A stretch of 64,000 nt of DNA, taken from the NCBI GenBank assembly GCA_021772515.1, contig JAJFLU010000015.1, positions 25,376 to 89,375 on the forward strand. The letters are read 5' to 3'. The notes beneath the pieces are model-generated. The model was not told where the DNA came from. It worked only from the letters and a program-made list of their open reading frames with translations, and ran no database searches. The translations under genes and the position numbers were made by a program. Positions 44,917-53,567 of the stretch are shown in pieces. The stretch is from Opitutales bacterium. Its GTDB lineage: Bacteria; Verrucomicrobiota; Verrucomicrobiia; Opitutales; UBA2987. Every line of letters starts with the position of its first letter. Positions within the stretch are counted from its first letter, which is position 1.

Positions 44917-46596
44917 ATGGGTTTAGCGCCAACAACCAGTATTCGAGCCCCTCGAGGTGTGGGGTTGTCCTGCAAGGGATGGCATCAGGAGGCTGCCTTG
45001 CGGATGCTCATGAACAACCTGGATCCGGAGGTGGCCGAGAGGCCCTCCGAGCTGATTGTCTATGGGGGCGGTGGCAAGGCGGCCCGCAATTGGGACTGTT
45101 ATCATGCCATCGTCCGCACGCTCCGGCGTCTGGAAAATGATGAGACTTTATTGGTCCAATCGGGAAAGCCGGTGGGGGTTTTTCGAACCCATGAGGAAGC
45201 TCCGAGGGTCTTGATCGCCAATGCCCACCTGGTGCCGAATTGGGCCAATTGGGACGAGTTTCGCCGCCTGGACGCCCTGGGGTTGACCATGTATGGCCAA
45301 ATGACGGCGGGTTCGTGGATCTACATCGGGACGCAGGGGATTTTACAGGGGACCTATGAGACTTTTGCCGAATGCGCCCGGCAGCATTTCGGGGCGAGCC
45401 TCGAAGGCCGCCTGGTGGTGACGGCGGGGCTGGGCGGCATGGGGGGCGCCCAACCGCTGGCCGCGACCATGAACGGGGCCGCATTTCTGGGGATCGAGGT
45501 GGACGAAGGCCGCATCCGCAAACGGCTGGAATCGGGTTATTTGGATGAAATGTCCACCGATCTGGATCGGGCATTGGATCGTGTTCTCGAAGCCAAAGAG
45601 AAGAAGCAAGCCCTCTCGGTTGGATTTCTGGGAAACATCGCCGAGGTTCTTCCCGAATTGGCGCTAAGGGGCGTCACCCCGGATATTTTGACTGACCAAA
45701 CCTCGGCCCACGATCTGCTTTTGGGTTATATTCCGGTGGGGTTCTCCCTGGCCGAGGCGGAGCGTCTGCGGACGGAGAATGCGGAGGAATATCAGGAGGC
45801 GGTCCTGGATTCGATGGTGGTTCATGTGAATGCCATGCTCGCCCTGCAAAAGCGCGGGGCGGTGACTTTCGATTACGGAAACAACCTGCGGGGGCAAGTG
45901 GCGGACCTGCGGGGGATGCGGGAGGCTTTTGAGATTCCGGGGTTTGTGCCCAAGTTTATCCGCCCACTGTTTTGCAGAGGTTCGGGGCCGTTTCGGTGGG
46001 CGGCGCTATCGGGCAACCCTCGTGACATCGCGGCGACGGATGAGGCCGTTTTGGAAACCTTTCCGGAAAACGAATCCCTCTGCCAATGGATTCATAAAGC
46101 GCGGGAAAAGGTGCATTTCCAGGGATTGCCGAGCCGGATTTGCTGGCTGGCCTACGGGGAGCGGGCCGAGATGGGGCTGAAGTTTAACTGGCTGGTGAAA
46201 AAGTGCAAGGTGGAGGCGCCGCTGGTCATTGGCCGCGACCACCTGGATACCGGATCGGTGGCATCGCCCAACCGGGAAACCGAGGGCATGAAGGACGGTT
46301 CGGACGCGATTGCGGATTGGCCGCTCCTGAACGCGATGTTGAACACGGCCTGCGGGGCGAGTTGGGTATCGCTGCATCACGGCGGGGGTGTCGGCATCGG
46401 TTACTCGATCCACGCCGGGATGGTCAGCGTGGCTGACGGTTCGGAAATGGCAGACCGGAGGCTGGAAAGAGTGCTGACGGCTGATCCGGGTTCGGGGGTT
46501 ATGCGTCACGCGGACGCCGGTTATGAAGATGCCATCGATACCGCCCGGAGCAAGGGGGTGGATTTGCCGATGGTGAATCCGAAGGAGGATGCTTAG
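44917..46596 (+). CDS. hutU: Urocanate hydratase
   Basis: This 559-residue enzyme converts urocanate to imidazolonepropionate with tightly bound NAD. Start ATG 44917 has a strong GGAGG 9 nt upstream; a TTG at 44911 is also in frame. Motifs: [55 protein letters not shown] and [15 protein letters not shown]. The TAG stop is made by the TA target and first G of the inserted element at 46594-46871. Confidence 0.97.
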   Translation: MGLAPTTSIRAPRGVGLSCKGWHQEAALRMLMNNLDPEVAERPSELIVYGGGGKAARNWDCYHAIVRTLRRLENDETLLVQSGKPVGVFRTHEEAPRVLIANAHLVPNWANWDEFRRLDALGLTMYGQMTAGSWIYIGTQGILQGTYETFAECARQHFGASLEGRLVVTAGLGGMGGAQPLAATMNGAAFLGIEVDEGRIRKRLESGYLDEMSTDLDRALDRVLEAKEKKQALSVGFLGNIAEVLPELALRGVTPDILTDQTSAHDLLLGYIPVGFSLAEAERLRTENAEEYQEAVLDSMVVHVNAMLALQKRGAVTFDYGNNLRGQVADLRGMREAFEIPGFVPKFIRPLFCRGSGPFRWAALSGNPRDIAATDEAVLETFPENESLCQWIHKAREKVHFQGLPSRICWLAYGERAEMGLKFNWLVKKCKVEAPLVIGRDHLDTGSVASPNRETEGMKDGSDAIADWPLLNAMLNTACGASWVSLHHGGGVGIGYSIHAGMVSVADGSEMADRRLERVLTADPGSGVMRHADAGYEDAIDTARSKGVDLPMVNPKEDA

Positions 46597-46871
46597 AACC
46601 TATCTCAATTTCGAAGATGATGATGCAGAGAGCAATTATATATTTTGAGCAAGGCGCGACGGGGCTTACTGGGCTAGAAGCCCTGTGGCCCCGTCGGAAC
46701 GCTGCTCAAAACCATAATTGCCTCTGTCCGAAGGATTTGTGCGGCACGCAGGCACCTGCGGCGTTGGTTGGCGCCCGAAGGGCTTCTAGCCCATCGTGGT
46801 GCAAATCCGCCTGGCATCTGCCCCCGTGGCGCTACAAACATCATTCATCCGCGAATTTGAGATAGGTTCTA
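46594..46871. mobile_element. MITE-like element between hutU and hutH
   Basis: Terminal inverted repeats GAACCTATCTCAA(T/A)TTCG at each end match at 17 of 18 positions, and each end is flanked by TA, giving a 274-bp body (46596-46869) with a TA target duplication. Inside are a long hairpin (46632-46721) and a 13-bp inverted pair, GGGCTAGAAGCCC at 46671 and GGGCTTCTAGCCC at 46780. There is no transposase ORF. Removing the element and one TA restores a TAA stop for hutU and a 20-nt spacer to hutH. Confidence 0.85.
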
Positions 46872-46891
46872 ATATTTCGCGCAGGTAAATT

Positions 46892-48400
46892 ATGGACGCC
46901 ATGAACATCGACCTGGAAAACCTTTTCGCCCAATTGGCGGACCGCATCCAGCAATTGAAAAAAGACAAATCCGCAGTTCTCGAATCGCGGAGAGTAGTGG
47001 AAAATGCGCTGGGCGACGGCAAGCTTTATTATGGAATCAACACCGGTTTCGGCGCTTTGGCCCACAAGAAAATCGAACCCGAGCAACTTACCAAACTGCA
47101 ACATAATCTATTATACAGCCACGCGGTCGGCGTGGGGGAATTGATACCCAAGGAAATTTGCCGGTTGATGCTGCTGCTGAAAATCCACGGACTCAGCCTA
47201 GGATTTTCGGGTGTATCGGAGAAGACCTTTGACCGGCTGCTGGATTTTGCGGAAAAAGACCTCATCCCGGCCATACCGTCGAGGGGGAGCTTGGGGGCAT
47301 CGGGAGATCTGGCTCCATTGGCACACCTGAGCCTGCCGCTGATCGGAGCGGGCTATTTCTGGAATCCGACGGGCGAGAGGACTCTAAAAGCTGATGCCGT
47401 TCTGAAAGAGCAAGGGCTTGAGCCGATCGAGCTACAGCCGAAAGACGGATTGGCCCTCTGCAATGGCACCCAAATGATGACCGCCTACGGAGCCCATGTG
47501 CTTTCCCAAACCAATACATTGCTGAAAAACGCCGATATTTTGGCGGCCATGAGCCTCGAGGCGCTGAAAGGCAGCATTCAACCTTTTCACGAGAAAATCC
47601 ATAACGCCCGCCCCTATAAAGGCTCCATCGCGGTGGCGGGAAACATCCGCAATCTGCTGCGAGAAAGCGAGATTCTGGAGTCACACCGGAATTGCGGAAA
47701 GGTGCAGGACCCCTACTCTCTCCGCTGCGTGCCGCAGGTCCACGGCGCCTCGCGGGATGCCCTCGATTTCTCGCGGTCAATCGTCGAGACGGAGATCAAT
47801 TCCGCCACCGATAATCCTCTGGTTTTTGGAGAAGGCGAAATTATCAGCGGTGGCAATTTTCATGGACAACCGCTCGCCCTGGCCTTCGATTTCGCCGCCA
47901 TCGCCCTGGCGGAAATGGCCAGCATATCCGAACGCCGCACCTATCTGCTCCTCAGCGGGCACGACGGGCTGCCCAAGTTTTTGTTAAAGGAAACGGGTAT
48001 CAACTCGGGGTTGATGGTGCTGCAATACACGGCGGCGGCCCTGGTTTCCGAAAACAAAGTGCTCTGTCACCCGGCCAGCGTGGATTCGATCCCGACCTGC
48101 CTCGGTCAGGAGGATCATGTGAGCATGGGAAGCATCTCGGCGCTGAAGTTATTCGATGTTTTCAACAACGTGCAGAACGTGCTGGCGATCGAGGCCTTTG
48201 TGGCCGCGCAGGCGCTGGATTTTCGAGAACCGGTGCGACCGGGCAAGGGCGTCGAGGCTGCTCACCGGTGCATTCGCAGTGAGATTGCCCACCGGGAAGT
48301 GGATGAGTCCTTCGATTCGGAAATACCTCGCACAGTCCAACTGCTGCAAAATGGATCGATTTTGAAACAAACGGAATCGGCGATTGGAAACCTCGACTGA
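46892..48400 (+). CDS. hutH: Histidine ammonia-lyase
   Basis: This 502-residue enzyme deaminates histidine to urocanate. The MIO cofactor triad Ala-Ser-Gly is at 136-138 in RGSLGASGDLAPLAHL. Also seen: YYGINTGFGALAHKK with the catalytic Tyr, and QEDHVSMGSISALKLF. ATG at 46892 is used, with another at 46901. Its stop overlaps the hutI start (TGATG). Confidence 0.97.
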   Translation: MDAMNIDLENLFAQLADRIQQLKKDKSAVLESRRVVENALGDGKLYYGINTGFGALAHKKIEPEQLTKLQHNLLYSHAVGVGELIPKEICRLMLLLKIHGLSLGFSGVSEKTFDRLLDFAEKDLIPAIPSRGSLGASGDLAPLAHLSLPLIGAGYFWNPTGERTLKADAVLKEQGLEPIELQPKDGLALCNGTQMMTAYGAHVLSQTNTLLKNADILAAMSLEALKGSIQPFHEKIHNARPYKGSIAVAGNIRNLLRESEILESHRNCGKVQDPYSLRCVPQVHGASRDALDFSRSIVETEINSATDNPLVFGEGEIISGGNFHGQPLALAFDFAAIALAEMASISERRTYLLLSGHDGLPKFLLKETGINSGLMVLQYTAAALVSENKVLCHPASVDSIPTCLGQEDHVSMGSISALKLFDVFNNVQNVLAIEAFVAAQALDFREPVRPGKGVEAAHRCIRSEIAHREVDESFDSEIPRTVQLLQNGSILKQTESAIGNLD

Positions 48401-49623
48401 TGCCGGTTCTGACAAATATCGGCTACCTGGCAACCTGCCGGGATCAAGGTTCGCAAGAAGAGATTCATGCCATTTCCAAAGCGACTCTGGTCTGGAAAGG
48501 CGAAAGCATCCTCTGGGTGGGAAAAGAGAGTGACCTGCCAACGGAATTTTCCGAGATGGAGCAATGGGACGCCGAGGGGAAGCTGGTAATTCCGGGGTTG
48601 ATCGACTGCCATACCCACCTGGCCTTCGGAGGTTGGCGAGAGGGGGAATTCAAACAGAGAATACGAGGTGAAAGTTACCTGAAAATCGCCGAATCCGGTG
48701 GCGGTATCCTCTCGACCGTGACAAAAACACGGGAGGCGACACGGGAGGAATTAATGGCCCGTAGCTCCCGGACTTTGGATGAAATGGCAGCCCTCGGTGT
48801 GACTACGGTAGAGTGCAAGAGCGGTTACGGGTTGAATATCGCGGACGAAATCAAGCAGTTGGAGATCTATGAGAGCCTGAACTGCGAGCATGCCCTCGAT
48901 CTGGTATCGACGCTTCTGGCCGCGCATACGGTGCCCCCGGAATATAAGACCGACAAGGAGGGCTATCTCAGGTTGCTCTGCGATGAATTGATACCGCTGG
49001 TCGGCGAGAGGAAACTGGCCGAGTTTTGCGATGTATTCGTAGAAAAATCCGCCTTCAACCCGGAGGAAGCGAGGAGGGTTTTCGAGGCGGGCGAGAAAGC
49101 CGGTTTGCGGGCAAAACTACATGCCGATCAATTGAGCGATTCGGGGGGCGCCAGTCTGGCTGCGGAAGTGGGCGCGGTCTCGGCGGACCACCTGGAATGC
49201 ATCTCGGATTGCGGCATTGAAAAGATGCGGAAAGCGGGTGTAGTCGCGGTGACCCTGCCCTTGGCCTCGCTGTTTACCTTTCAAAAACCGCTGGATGCCC
49301 GAAGGCTGGTCAGCGCGGGCGTTCCCGTCGCCGTGGCCACCGATTTCAACCCCGGTTCCGCCCCAAGTTTCCACCTGCCCCTTGTGATGACCCTGGCCTG
49401 CGTCCAAAACCGGATGACTCCCAAGGAGGTTCTCAAAGGGGCCACCATTTACGCCGCAAGGGCCATCGAGCGGGAGGGAGTTACCGGATCGCTGGAAAAG
49501 GGAAAGCTGGCCGATTTCGCGATTATCGACTCGCCCGATCCCGACCATTGGCTCTACCATTTCAGGGCAAATGCCTGCCTGCTCACCATGAAACGAGGAA
49601 AAATTATCCATGAACGAAAATGA
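48400..49623 (+). CDS. hutI: Imidazolonepropionase
   Basis: This 407-residue amidohydrolase opens the imidazolone ring to formiminoglutamate. Metal-binding and catalytic motifs: DCHTHLAFGGWREGEFKQR, KLHADQLSDSGGASLAAE, ADHLE, and ATDFNPGSAPS. It overlaps hutH by 1 nt and hutG by 14 nt. Confidence 0.97.
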   Translation: MPVLTNIGYLATCRDQGSQEEIHAISKATLVWKGESILWVGKESDLPTEFSEMEQWDAEGKLVIPGLIDCHTHLAFGGWREGEFKQRIRGESYLKIAESGGGILSTVTKTREATREELMARSSRTLDEMAALGVTTVECKSGYGLNIADEIKQLEIYESLNCEHALDLVSTLLAAHTVPPEYKTDKEGYLRLLCDELIPLVGERKLAEFCDVFVEKSAFNPEEARRVFEAGEKAGLRAKLHADQLSDSGGASLAAEVGAVSADHLECISDCGIEKMRKAGVVAVTLPLASLFTFQKPLDARRLVSAGVPVAVATDFNPGSAPSFHLPLVMTLACVQNRMTPKEVLKGATIYAARAIEREGVTGSLEKGKLADFAIIDSPDPDHWLYHFRANACLLTMKRGKIIHERK

Positions 49624-50542
49624 TACAGAGCAATGCGACCTCCGGCTGGGAGACCTCATTGCCACGCCCGGTGAGGCAGTCGATGATCCGCAGGTAGCGT
49701 TGATCGGCTTTCCCTGCGACGAGGGCGTGCGGCGAAACCACGGCAGGGTTGGCTCGGCAAAGGCACCGGCTGCCATCCGGGAGGCACTTTTCAAACTAAC
49801 TCCGGGCGGCAAAAAGCCCAAACGGATGCTCGACCTGCTGGCCCGTGTTCGGGATGACGGCGATTTGGACCTCAGTGACGACCTGGAAGAAAATCAGGAA
49901 ATCCTGGCCGAGGCGGTTGCCGGATGCCTCGAAAATAATGTCCTCCCGATTATCCTGGGCGGTGGGCATGAGACCGCCTACGGGCATTTTCTCGGGTATG
50001 TAAACGCAGACAAGCAGACGCATATTATCAACTGGGATGCCCATTCCGACGTTCGGGAGTTGAAGGAGGGAAAAGCACATTCGGGCTCGCCTTTTCGGCA
50101 GGCGATTGAGCATCCGTCGAGAGCCTGCCTGGGTTATACGGTGGCGGGGTTGCAGGAACATTCCGTTTCACAGAAGCATATCGAATTTCTCGAAGAACGG
50201 GGCTGCCATTATTTCTGGAAGAGAGAACTGACCGAAAAGAAGGTCAAGCGGATCTATTCCAAATGCGCTTCTCCCATCATGGCAACTTTCGACATCGACG
50301 CCGTTGACCAGGCCTATGCGCCGGGCGTGAGCTCACCCACGGCTAATGGCTTGCATCCCGATCTCTGGCTCAGGGCCGCCTATCTCGCCGGCAAAAACCG
50401 ACAAGTCGCCTCCTTCGATATCGTGGAGTTTAATCCCGTTTTCGACTGCGACGGCCATACCGCCCGATTGGCCGCTTTAACGGTTTGGACCTTCCTGCAG
50501 GGCCTCGCAAAAAGGCTGGACGGGCAGGAAAAGGAGTCCTGA
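49610..50542 (+). CDS. hutG: Formimidoylglutamase (arginase family)
   Basis: This 310-residue ureohydrolase-fold enzyme splits formiminoglutamate to glutamate and formamide. The two-Mn site is complete: GGGHET, NWDAHSDVR, and FDIDAVDQAYAPGVSSP. A ureohydrolase such as arginase or agmatinase is possible by fold, but position after hutI decides. With hutU, hutH and hutI it gives the four-step Hut route. No hutC-type regulator or transporter is adjacent. Confidence 0.92.
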   Translation: MNENDTEQCDLRLGDLIATPGEAVDDPQVALIGFPCDEGVRRNHGRVGSAKAPAAIREALFKLTPGGKKPKRMLDLLARVRDDGDLDLSDDLEENQEILAEAVAGCLENNVLPIILGGGHETAYGHFLGYVNADKQTHIINWDAHSDVRELKEGKAHSGSPFRQAIEHPSRACLGYTVAGLQEHSVSQKHIEFLEERGCHYFWKRELTEKKVKRIYSKCASPIMATFDIDAVDQAYAPGVSSPTANGLHPDLWLRAAYLAGKNRQVASFDIVEFNPVFDCDGHTARLAALTVWTFLQGLAKRLDGQEKES

Positions 50543-50714
50543 ACGGGCAACTTGCGACCTTTTCAGAGGCAAAGATTTGTTGATAGTAATTTTGATAACA
50601 TAGCCTTGGACATTTCCAGTGGTAGGGTTATGGTTCTCCTTTGCCGATGAAAAAAAACGCCCAAAATTACGTCTCAGGGGATAACCGGAGGATCGCAGAA
50701 TCCTCACCCTCTCG

Positions 50715-51611
50715 ATGCCCCTGAATCCGGCCTCCATCACGGAAAAGGAGGCGTTTGCGAAGGGGGTCGCGCTATATTTGGCGGCTGTGTTGTTTTTCAG
50801 TCTTCTCGACGCCACGACCAAATTCCTTCTATCCAGCTACCCTTTGCTGGTTCTCATCTGGGCACGCTATCTTTTCCATTTTCTCTTCGGCGCGATTTTC
50901 CTTCCGCGTTCTGATTGGAAAAAACTGATAATTCCGAATGAGCCCAAAATTCAGGTTTACCGCGCCCTGCTTTTGATAGGAGCTTCTCTCTGCTTTTTCG
51001 CTGCATTAAAGACCATGCCCCTGGCCGAAATGACTTCGATTTCCTTTACCTCCCCCTTTTTCCTGGCCCTGCTATCGGTCCCTTTGCTGGGTGAAAAAAT
51101 AGGGGCGAGGCGTTTGGCTGCCAGCGGAGTTGGGCTGATAAGCGTCTGCATTATCCTGCGACCTGGAAGCGGCATATTGCAATGGGCTTCGCTCTACCCT
51201 CTTTTGGCGGCTTTTTTTTACGCCCTCTATTTGATTGCCACGAGGATGCTGAAAGACAGGGAATCCAACCTCCTATCACTGCTCTATCCGGCTTTCTTTG
51301 CGATGGTTGCATTGACTGTTCTAATGCCATTTTATTGGGAAACCCCTGATCTGAACGGCTGGATGCTGATGCCCCTTCTCGGCCTGTTTGGCGGCATTGG
51401 GCATTTTCTCCTCATCAAGGCTCTGAGTTTCACGACTGCTTCCACCGTGGCCCCCTATCATTATATTCAAATAATCTACGCAACCGCTTTGGGATACATT
51501 CTGTTTGATGATTTTCCGGATTTTTACACCTTTCTGGGAGCTTTTTTAATCATCGCGAGTGGCCTTTACTTGTTTTACCGGGAGCGAATGGCAAAGGGGA
51601 TGGTAAAATGA
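50715..51611 (+). CDS. DMT-superfamily (EamA) transporter
   Basis: This 298-residue protein has about ten membrane helices in two EamA halves; the motif ALKTMPLAEMTSISFTSPFF is typical of the first half. Substrate is unknown. The ATG at 50715 follows a 172-nt spacer that has no clear promoter. Its stop overlaps the next gene by 4 nt (ATGA). Confidence 0.9.
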   Translation: MPLNPASITEKEAFAKGVALYLAAVLFFSLLDATTKFLLSSYPLLVLIWARYLFHFLFGAIFLPRSDWKKLIIPNEPKIQVYRALLLIGASLCFFAALKTMPLAEMTSISFTSPFFLALLSVPLLGEKIGARRLAASGVGLISVCIILRPGSGILQWASLYPLLAAFFYALYLIATRMLKDRESNLLSLLYPAFFAMVALTVLMPFYWETPDLNGWMLMPLLGLFGGIGHFLLIKALSFTTASTVAPYHYIQIIYATALGYILFDDFPDFYTFLGAFLIIASGLYLFYRERMAKGMVK

Positions 51612-52171
51612 TCCGCGCCGCCTGCCTTCTTTACGGAATCCTCGGGGTTGTCGGCTCCGGCTTGATTCTTTGGCGCAGTCGAAACGGCCATTTCGACTTC
51701 GATCCTTTCACCTTTTCCGGTCAAGGCTGGCTGATTCACTCTGCGGCCTGTCTGGCCTTGATTGCGGGTATTCATCTGCTTTCGATATTCGCGGTTAAAA
51801 GGTTTTCAACGGTGGCAAAAAGCGCACGGGACATAAAATCTTGGCTGGGCGAATACGGGAAGCTCGAAATTTTGGCATTGGCGTTGGTCAGTGGATTGGT
51901 CGAGGAGATACTGTTTCGCGGATGGCTTTTAAACGAAATCGGCCTCCTTTTCTCATCCGCTTTATTCGGCCTCGCGCACATTCCCCCCAACCGCAACTGG
52001 CGTCTCTGGCCTTTTTTCGCTTTTCTCATGGGTCTAATTCTCGGGAGCCTCTGCCTTTGGACGGGGTCCATCTATTTTGCGGTGGCGGCGCATGCGGCTA
52101 TCAACTACCTCAACATCAGTCGATTGGACGGCCAAGATCCGCCGATAGCCGAATCTATTGCCAAAATTTGA
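51608..52171 (+). CDS. CPBP-family intramembrane metalloprotease-like protein
   Basis: This 187-residue membrane protein has the CPBP (Abi) signatures: EEILFRGWLL (EExxxR), then FGLAHIPPNR with the second-motif His, and AAHAAINYLN with the third. These are the residues used by Rce1-like intramembrane proteases. It overlaps the DMT gene by 4 nt, and its 3' end overlaps the convergent gene by 17 nt. Confidence 0.88.
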   Translation: MIRAACLLYGILGVVGSGLILWRSRNGHFDFDPFTFSGQGWLIHSAACLALIAGIHLLSIFAVKRFSTVAKSARDIKSWLGEYGKLEILALALVSGLVEEILFRGWLLNEIGLLFSSALFGLAHIPPNRNWRLWPFFAFLMGLILGSLCLWTGSIYFAVAAHAAINYLNISRLDGQDPPIAESIAKI

Positions 52172-52544
52172 GGCGACTTTTGTTTTGTATAGTCTCATTG
52201 ACCAACTTCTGAATGCTCTCCAATTGCTCGGGCGGGCGGTTTCGCAACACCTCCCCGAGGCGATCAAGGAAATCATCGGGCTCATAATTCGCGGTTTCCA
52301 TCAAATACAGAAGCATACAGTCGCGGTGGACCTGGTAGGACATCCGTTTCTCGCTCCCCTTGCCCGCCCGACCATTGGCCTGGTGACCGAGGATTTTCTG
52401 GTTATCGAATAAATCACGAATATATTGCGCGCTCCTTCCGACAATCGCTCCGGCTTCCTTGGCGGAATACCAGTTCTTCCCCAACGTCAGCAACTCGCTG
52501 AACTGCTCGTGTCCGGGAGCCTTATTTACATTTGCCTGAATCAA
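52155..52544 (-). CDS. HTH-like hypothetical protein
   Basis: This 129-residue protein starts at TTG. Residues about 25-55 (YSAKEAGAIVGRSAQYIRDL) look like a MerR/excisionase-type helix-turn-helix. The C-terminal half is charged and helical. No Shine-Dalgarno sequence is clear, so the start is uncertain. It is third in the minus-strand trio and convergent with the CPBP gene. Confidence 0.6.
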   Translation of the reverse strand: MIQANVNKAPGHEQFSELLTLGKNWYSAKEAGAIVGRSAQYIRDLFDNQKILGHQANGRAGKGSEKRMSYQVHRDCMLLYLMETANYEPDDFLDRLGEVLRNRPPEQLESIQKLVNETIQNKSRLKFWQ

Positions 52545-52586
52545 TGTTCGAGTGTTTTGAAAATGAGAACCGAGGGGGCCGAGACT

Positions 52587-52856
52587 TCAAATAACCCGCG
52601 AAAATCCGTTTGTCCGCGGATGATTTCCCTGGGCGTGCTCATAGCCAAGCTCATAGGCCTCCTGCCGGGCCGACTGCACCGCATCTCCAATCTGCTGCGT
52701 CAGCCGATCCGCAACCAGCCTCGCCGTAAACACATTCGGGCAGTAAACCTTCGCATAAGCCAGCCAAGTCTTGCCACCCCGCAACGGATGCCCCGTATCG
52801 ATGATCACCTCGGCCTTTTTGCCGTCCTGCTGTATGTTCAATATTCCATTATTCAT
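52587..52856 (-). CDS. Hypothetical protein of the HTH/RHH trio
   Basis: This 89-residue protein is read from ATG 52854-52856, which has a strong GGAGG 8 nt upstream; an ATG five codons earlier overlaps that Shine-Dalgarno. The N-terminal half looks beta-rich (KKAEVIIDTGHPLRGGKTW), the C-terminal half helical (ARLVADRLTQQIGDAVQSAR). I do not recognise a family. It is second in the trio, 75 nt after the RHH gene. Confidence 0.65.
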   Translation of the reverse strand: MNNGILNIQQDGKKAEVIIDTGHPLRGGKTWLAYAKVYCPNVFTARLVADRLTQQIGDAVQSARQEAYELGYEHAQGNHPRTNGFSRVI

Positions 52857-52931
52857 TGTATTCTCCTCCATTGTTCTACTCTGGGTTTCGATGCTGTTTA
52901 TTGTTCAAATTAGTTAATAAAAATCTCCAAT

Positions 52932-53147
52932 TTACTCAAATTTCATGCGAATCTGCTTGGGCCGAGCCACTTCCACATCCTCATTCTCACTCCTGCTGGT
53001 CGCATAACCCTCCCGGCGCAAATGAACCCTCAACAGACCGGTCACCAAACTGGAAACCGACCGATGGTCATCCGTGGCGGCCCGTCGGAGCTGTCTTCGC
53101 AAAAAATCCGTCATGGAAATAGAAATGTTGACCTTTTTATGATTCAT
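52932..53147 (-). CDS. Ribbon-helix-helix DNA-binding protein
   Basis: The frame opens at 53255, but ATG 53145-53147 fits, giving 71 residues. MNHKKVNISISMTDFLRRQL is a beta strand then helix, followed by RSVSSLVTGLLRVHLRREG, the CopG/Arc fold. It likely binds operator DNA as a dimer and may repress its own promoter (53165-53192), since two TAGTAAA copies lie near that promoter. It leads the trio. Confidence 0.7.
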   Translation of the reverse strand: MNHKKVNISISMTDFLRRQLRRAATDDHRSVSSLVTGLLRVHLRREGYATSRSENEDVEVARPKQIRMKFE

Positions 53148-53164
53148 TAGTTTACTATATGAAC

Positions 53165-53192
53165 ATATTACCACATATTTACTATTTGACAA
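53165..53192 (-). promoter_or_regulatory. Promoter of the RHH operon with TAGTAAA repeats
   Basis: On the minus strand, TTGTCA is followed 16 nt later by TAATAT. TAGTAAA occurs twice nearby, once inside the spacer and once after the -10, a likely operator for an RHH dimer. The 5' leader would be only about 11 nt, with no Shine-Dalgarno. Confidence 0.5.
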
Positions 53193-53269
53193 GAAAAATA
53201 TTACATTATTTATTATTTTAATAATTTTTAATAATCCATCCACAGCATCAACCACTTAACCCACTTATT

Positions 53270-53560
53270 CACAACAAAACCACCCCCCTCCCCAATAATA
53301 CATCCAAAAAAAACAAAAAAAATCCTCATCCTCTCCCCCATCGCCTCTCCCTCTTCGTCTTCATCTTCGTCTTCATCCCGAATCCTCTTCCTCCCTCTCT
53401 TCCTCTCCCTCCCAATCCAGCATCCCGAATCCCGCATCCTCCATCCTCTCCCCCATCCCCTCTCATCCGTGTTTATCCGTGTAATCCGTGGTTAAAAACC
53501 TCTTTATCCTGCATCAAGCATCCAGCATCCCGAATCCTCTTCCTCCACTCAATCATCACA
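53270..53560 (+). repeat. Pyrimidine-rich tract with internal repeats
   Basis: About 290 nt are almost wholly C and T on the plus strand, with many CTTC, CTCC and ATCC runs. CCAGCATCCCGAATCC occurs twice (near 53415 and 53520), and CCCGAATCCTCTTCCTCC twice (near 53375 and 53528). No gene is present. It separates two divergent RHH-type genes. Such tracts can form triplex or unusual DNA. Confidence 0.7.
53462..53497 (-). repeat. Dispersed ACCACRGATT-type repeat, copy 2
   Basis: The minus strand reads TTTTTAACCACGGATTACAC then GGATAAACACGGATGAGA, the same family as 43472-43507 but inverted. It lies inside the pyrimidine-rich tract. Confidence 0.65.
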
Positions 53561-53567
53561 AAAAAAA

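Noticed and set aside
46617..46865. 82-residue frame inside the hutU-hutH MITE
   Set aside because: It is made of hairpin sequence and shows no transposase motif; the element is non-coding.
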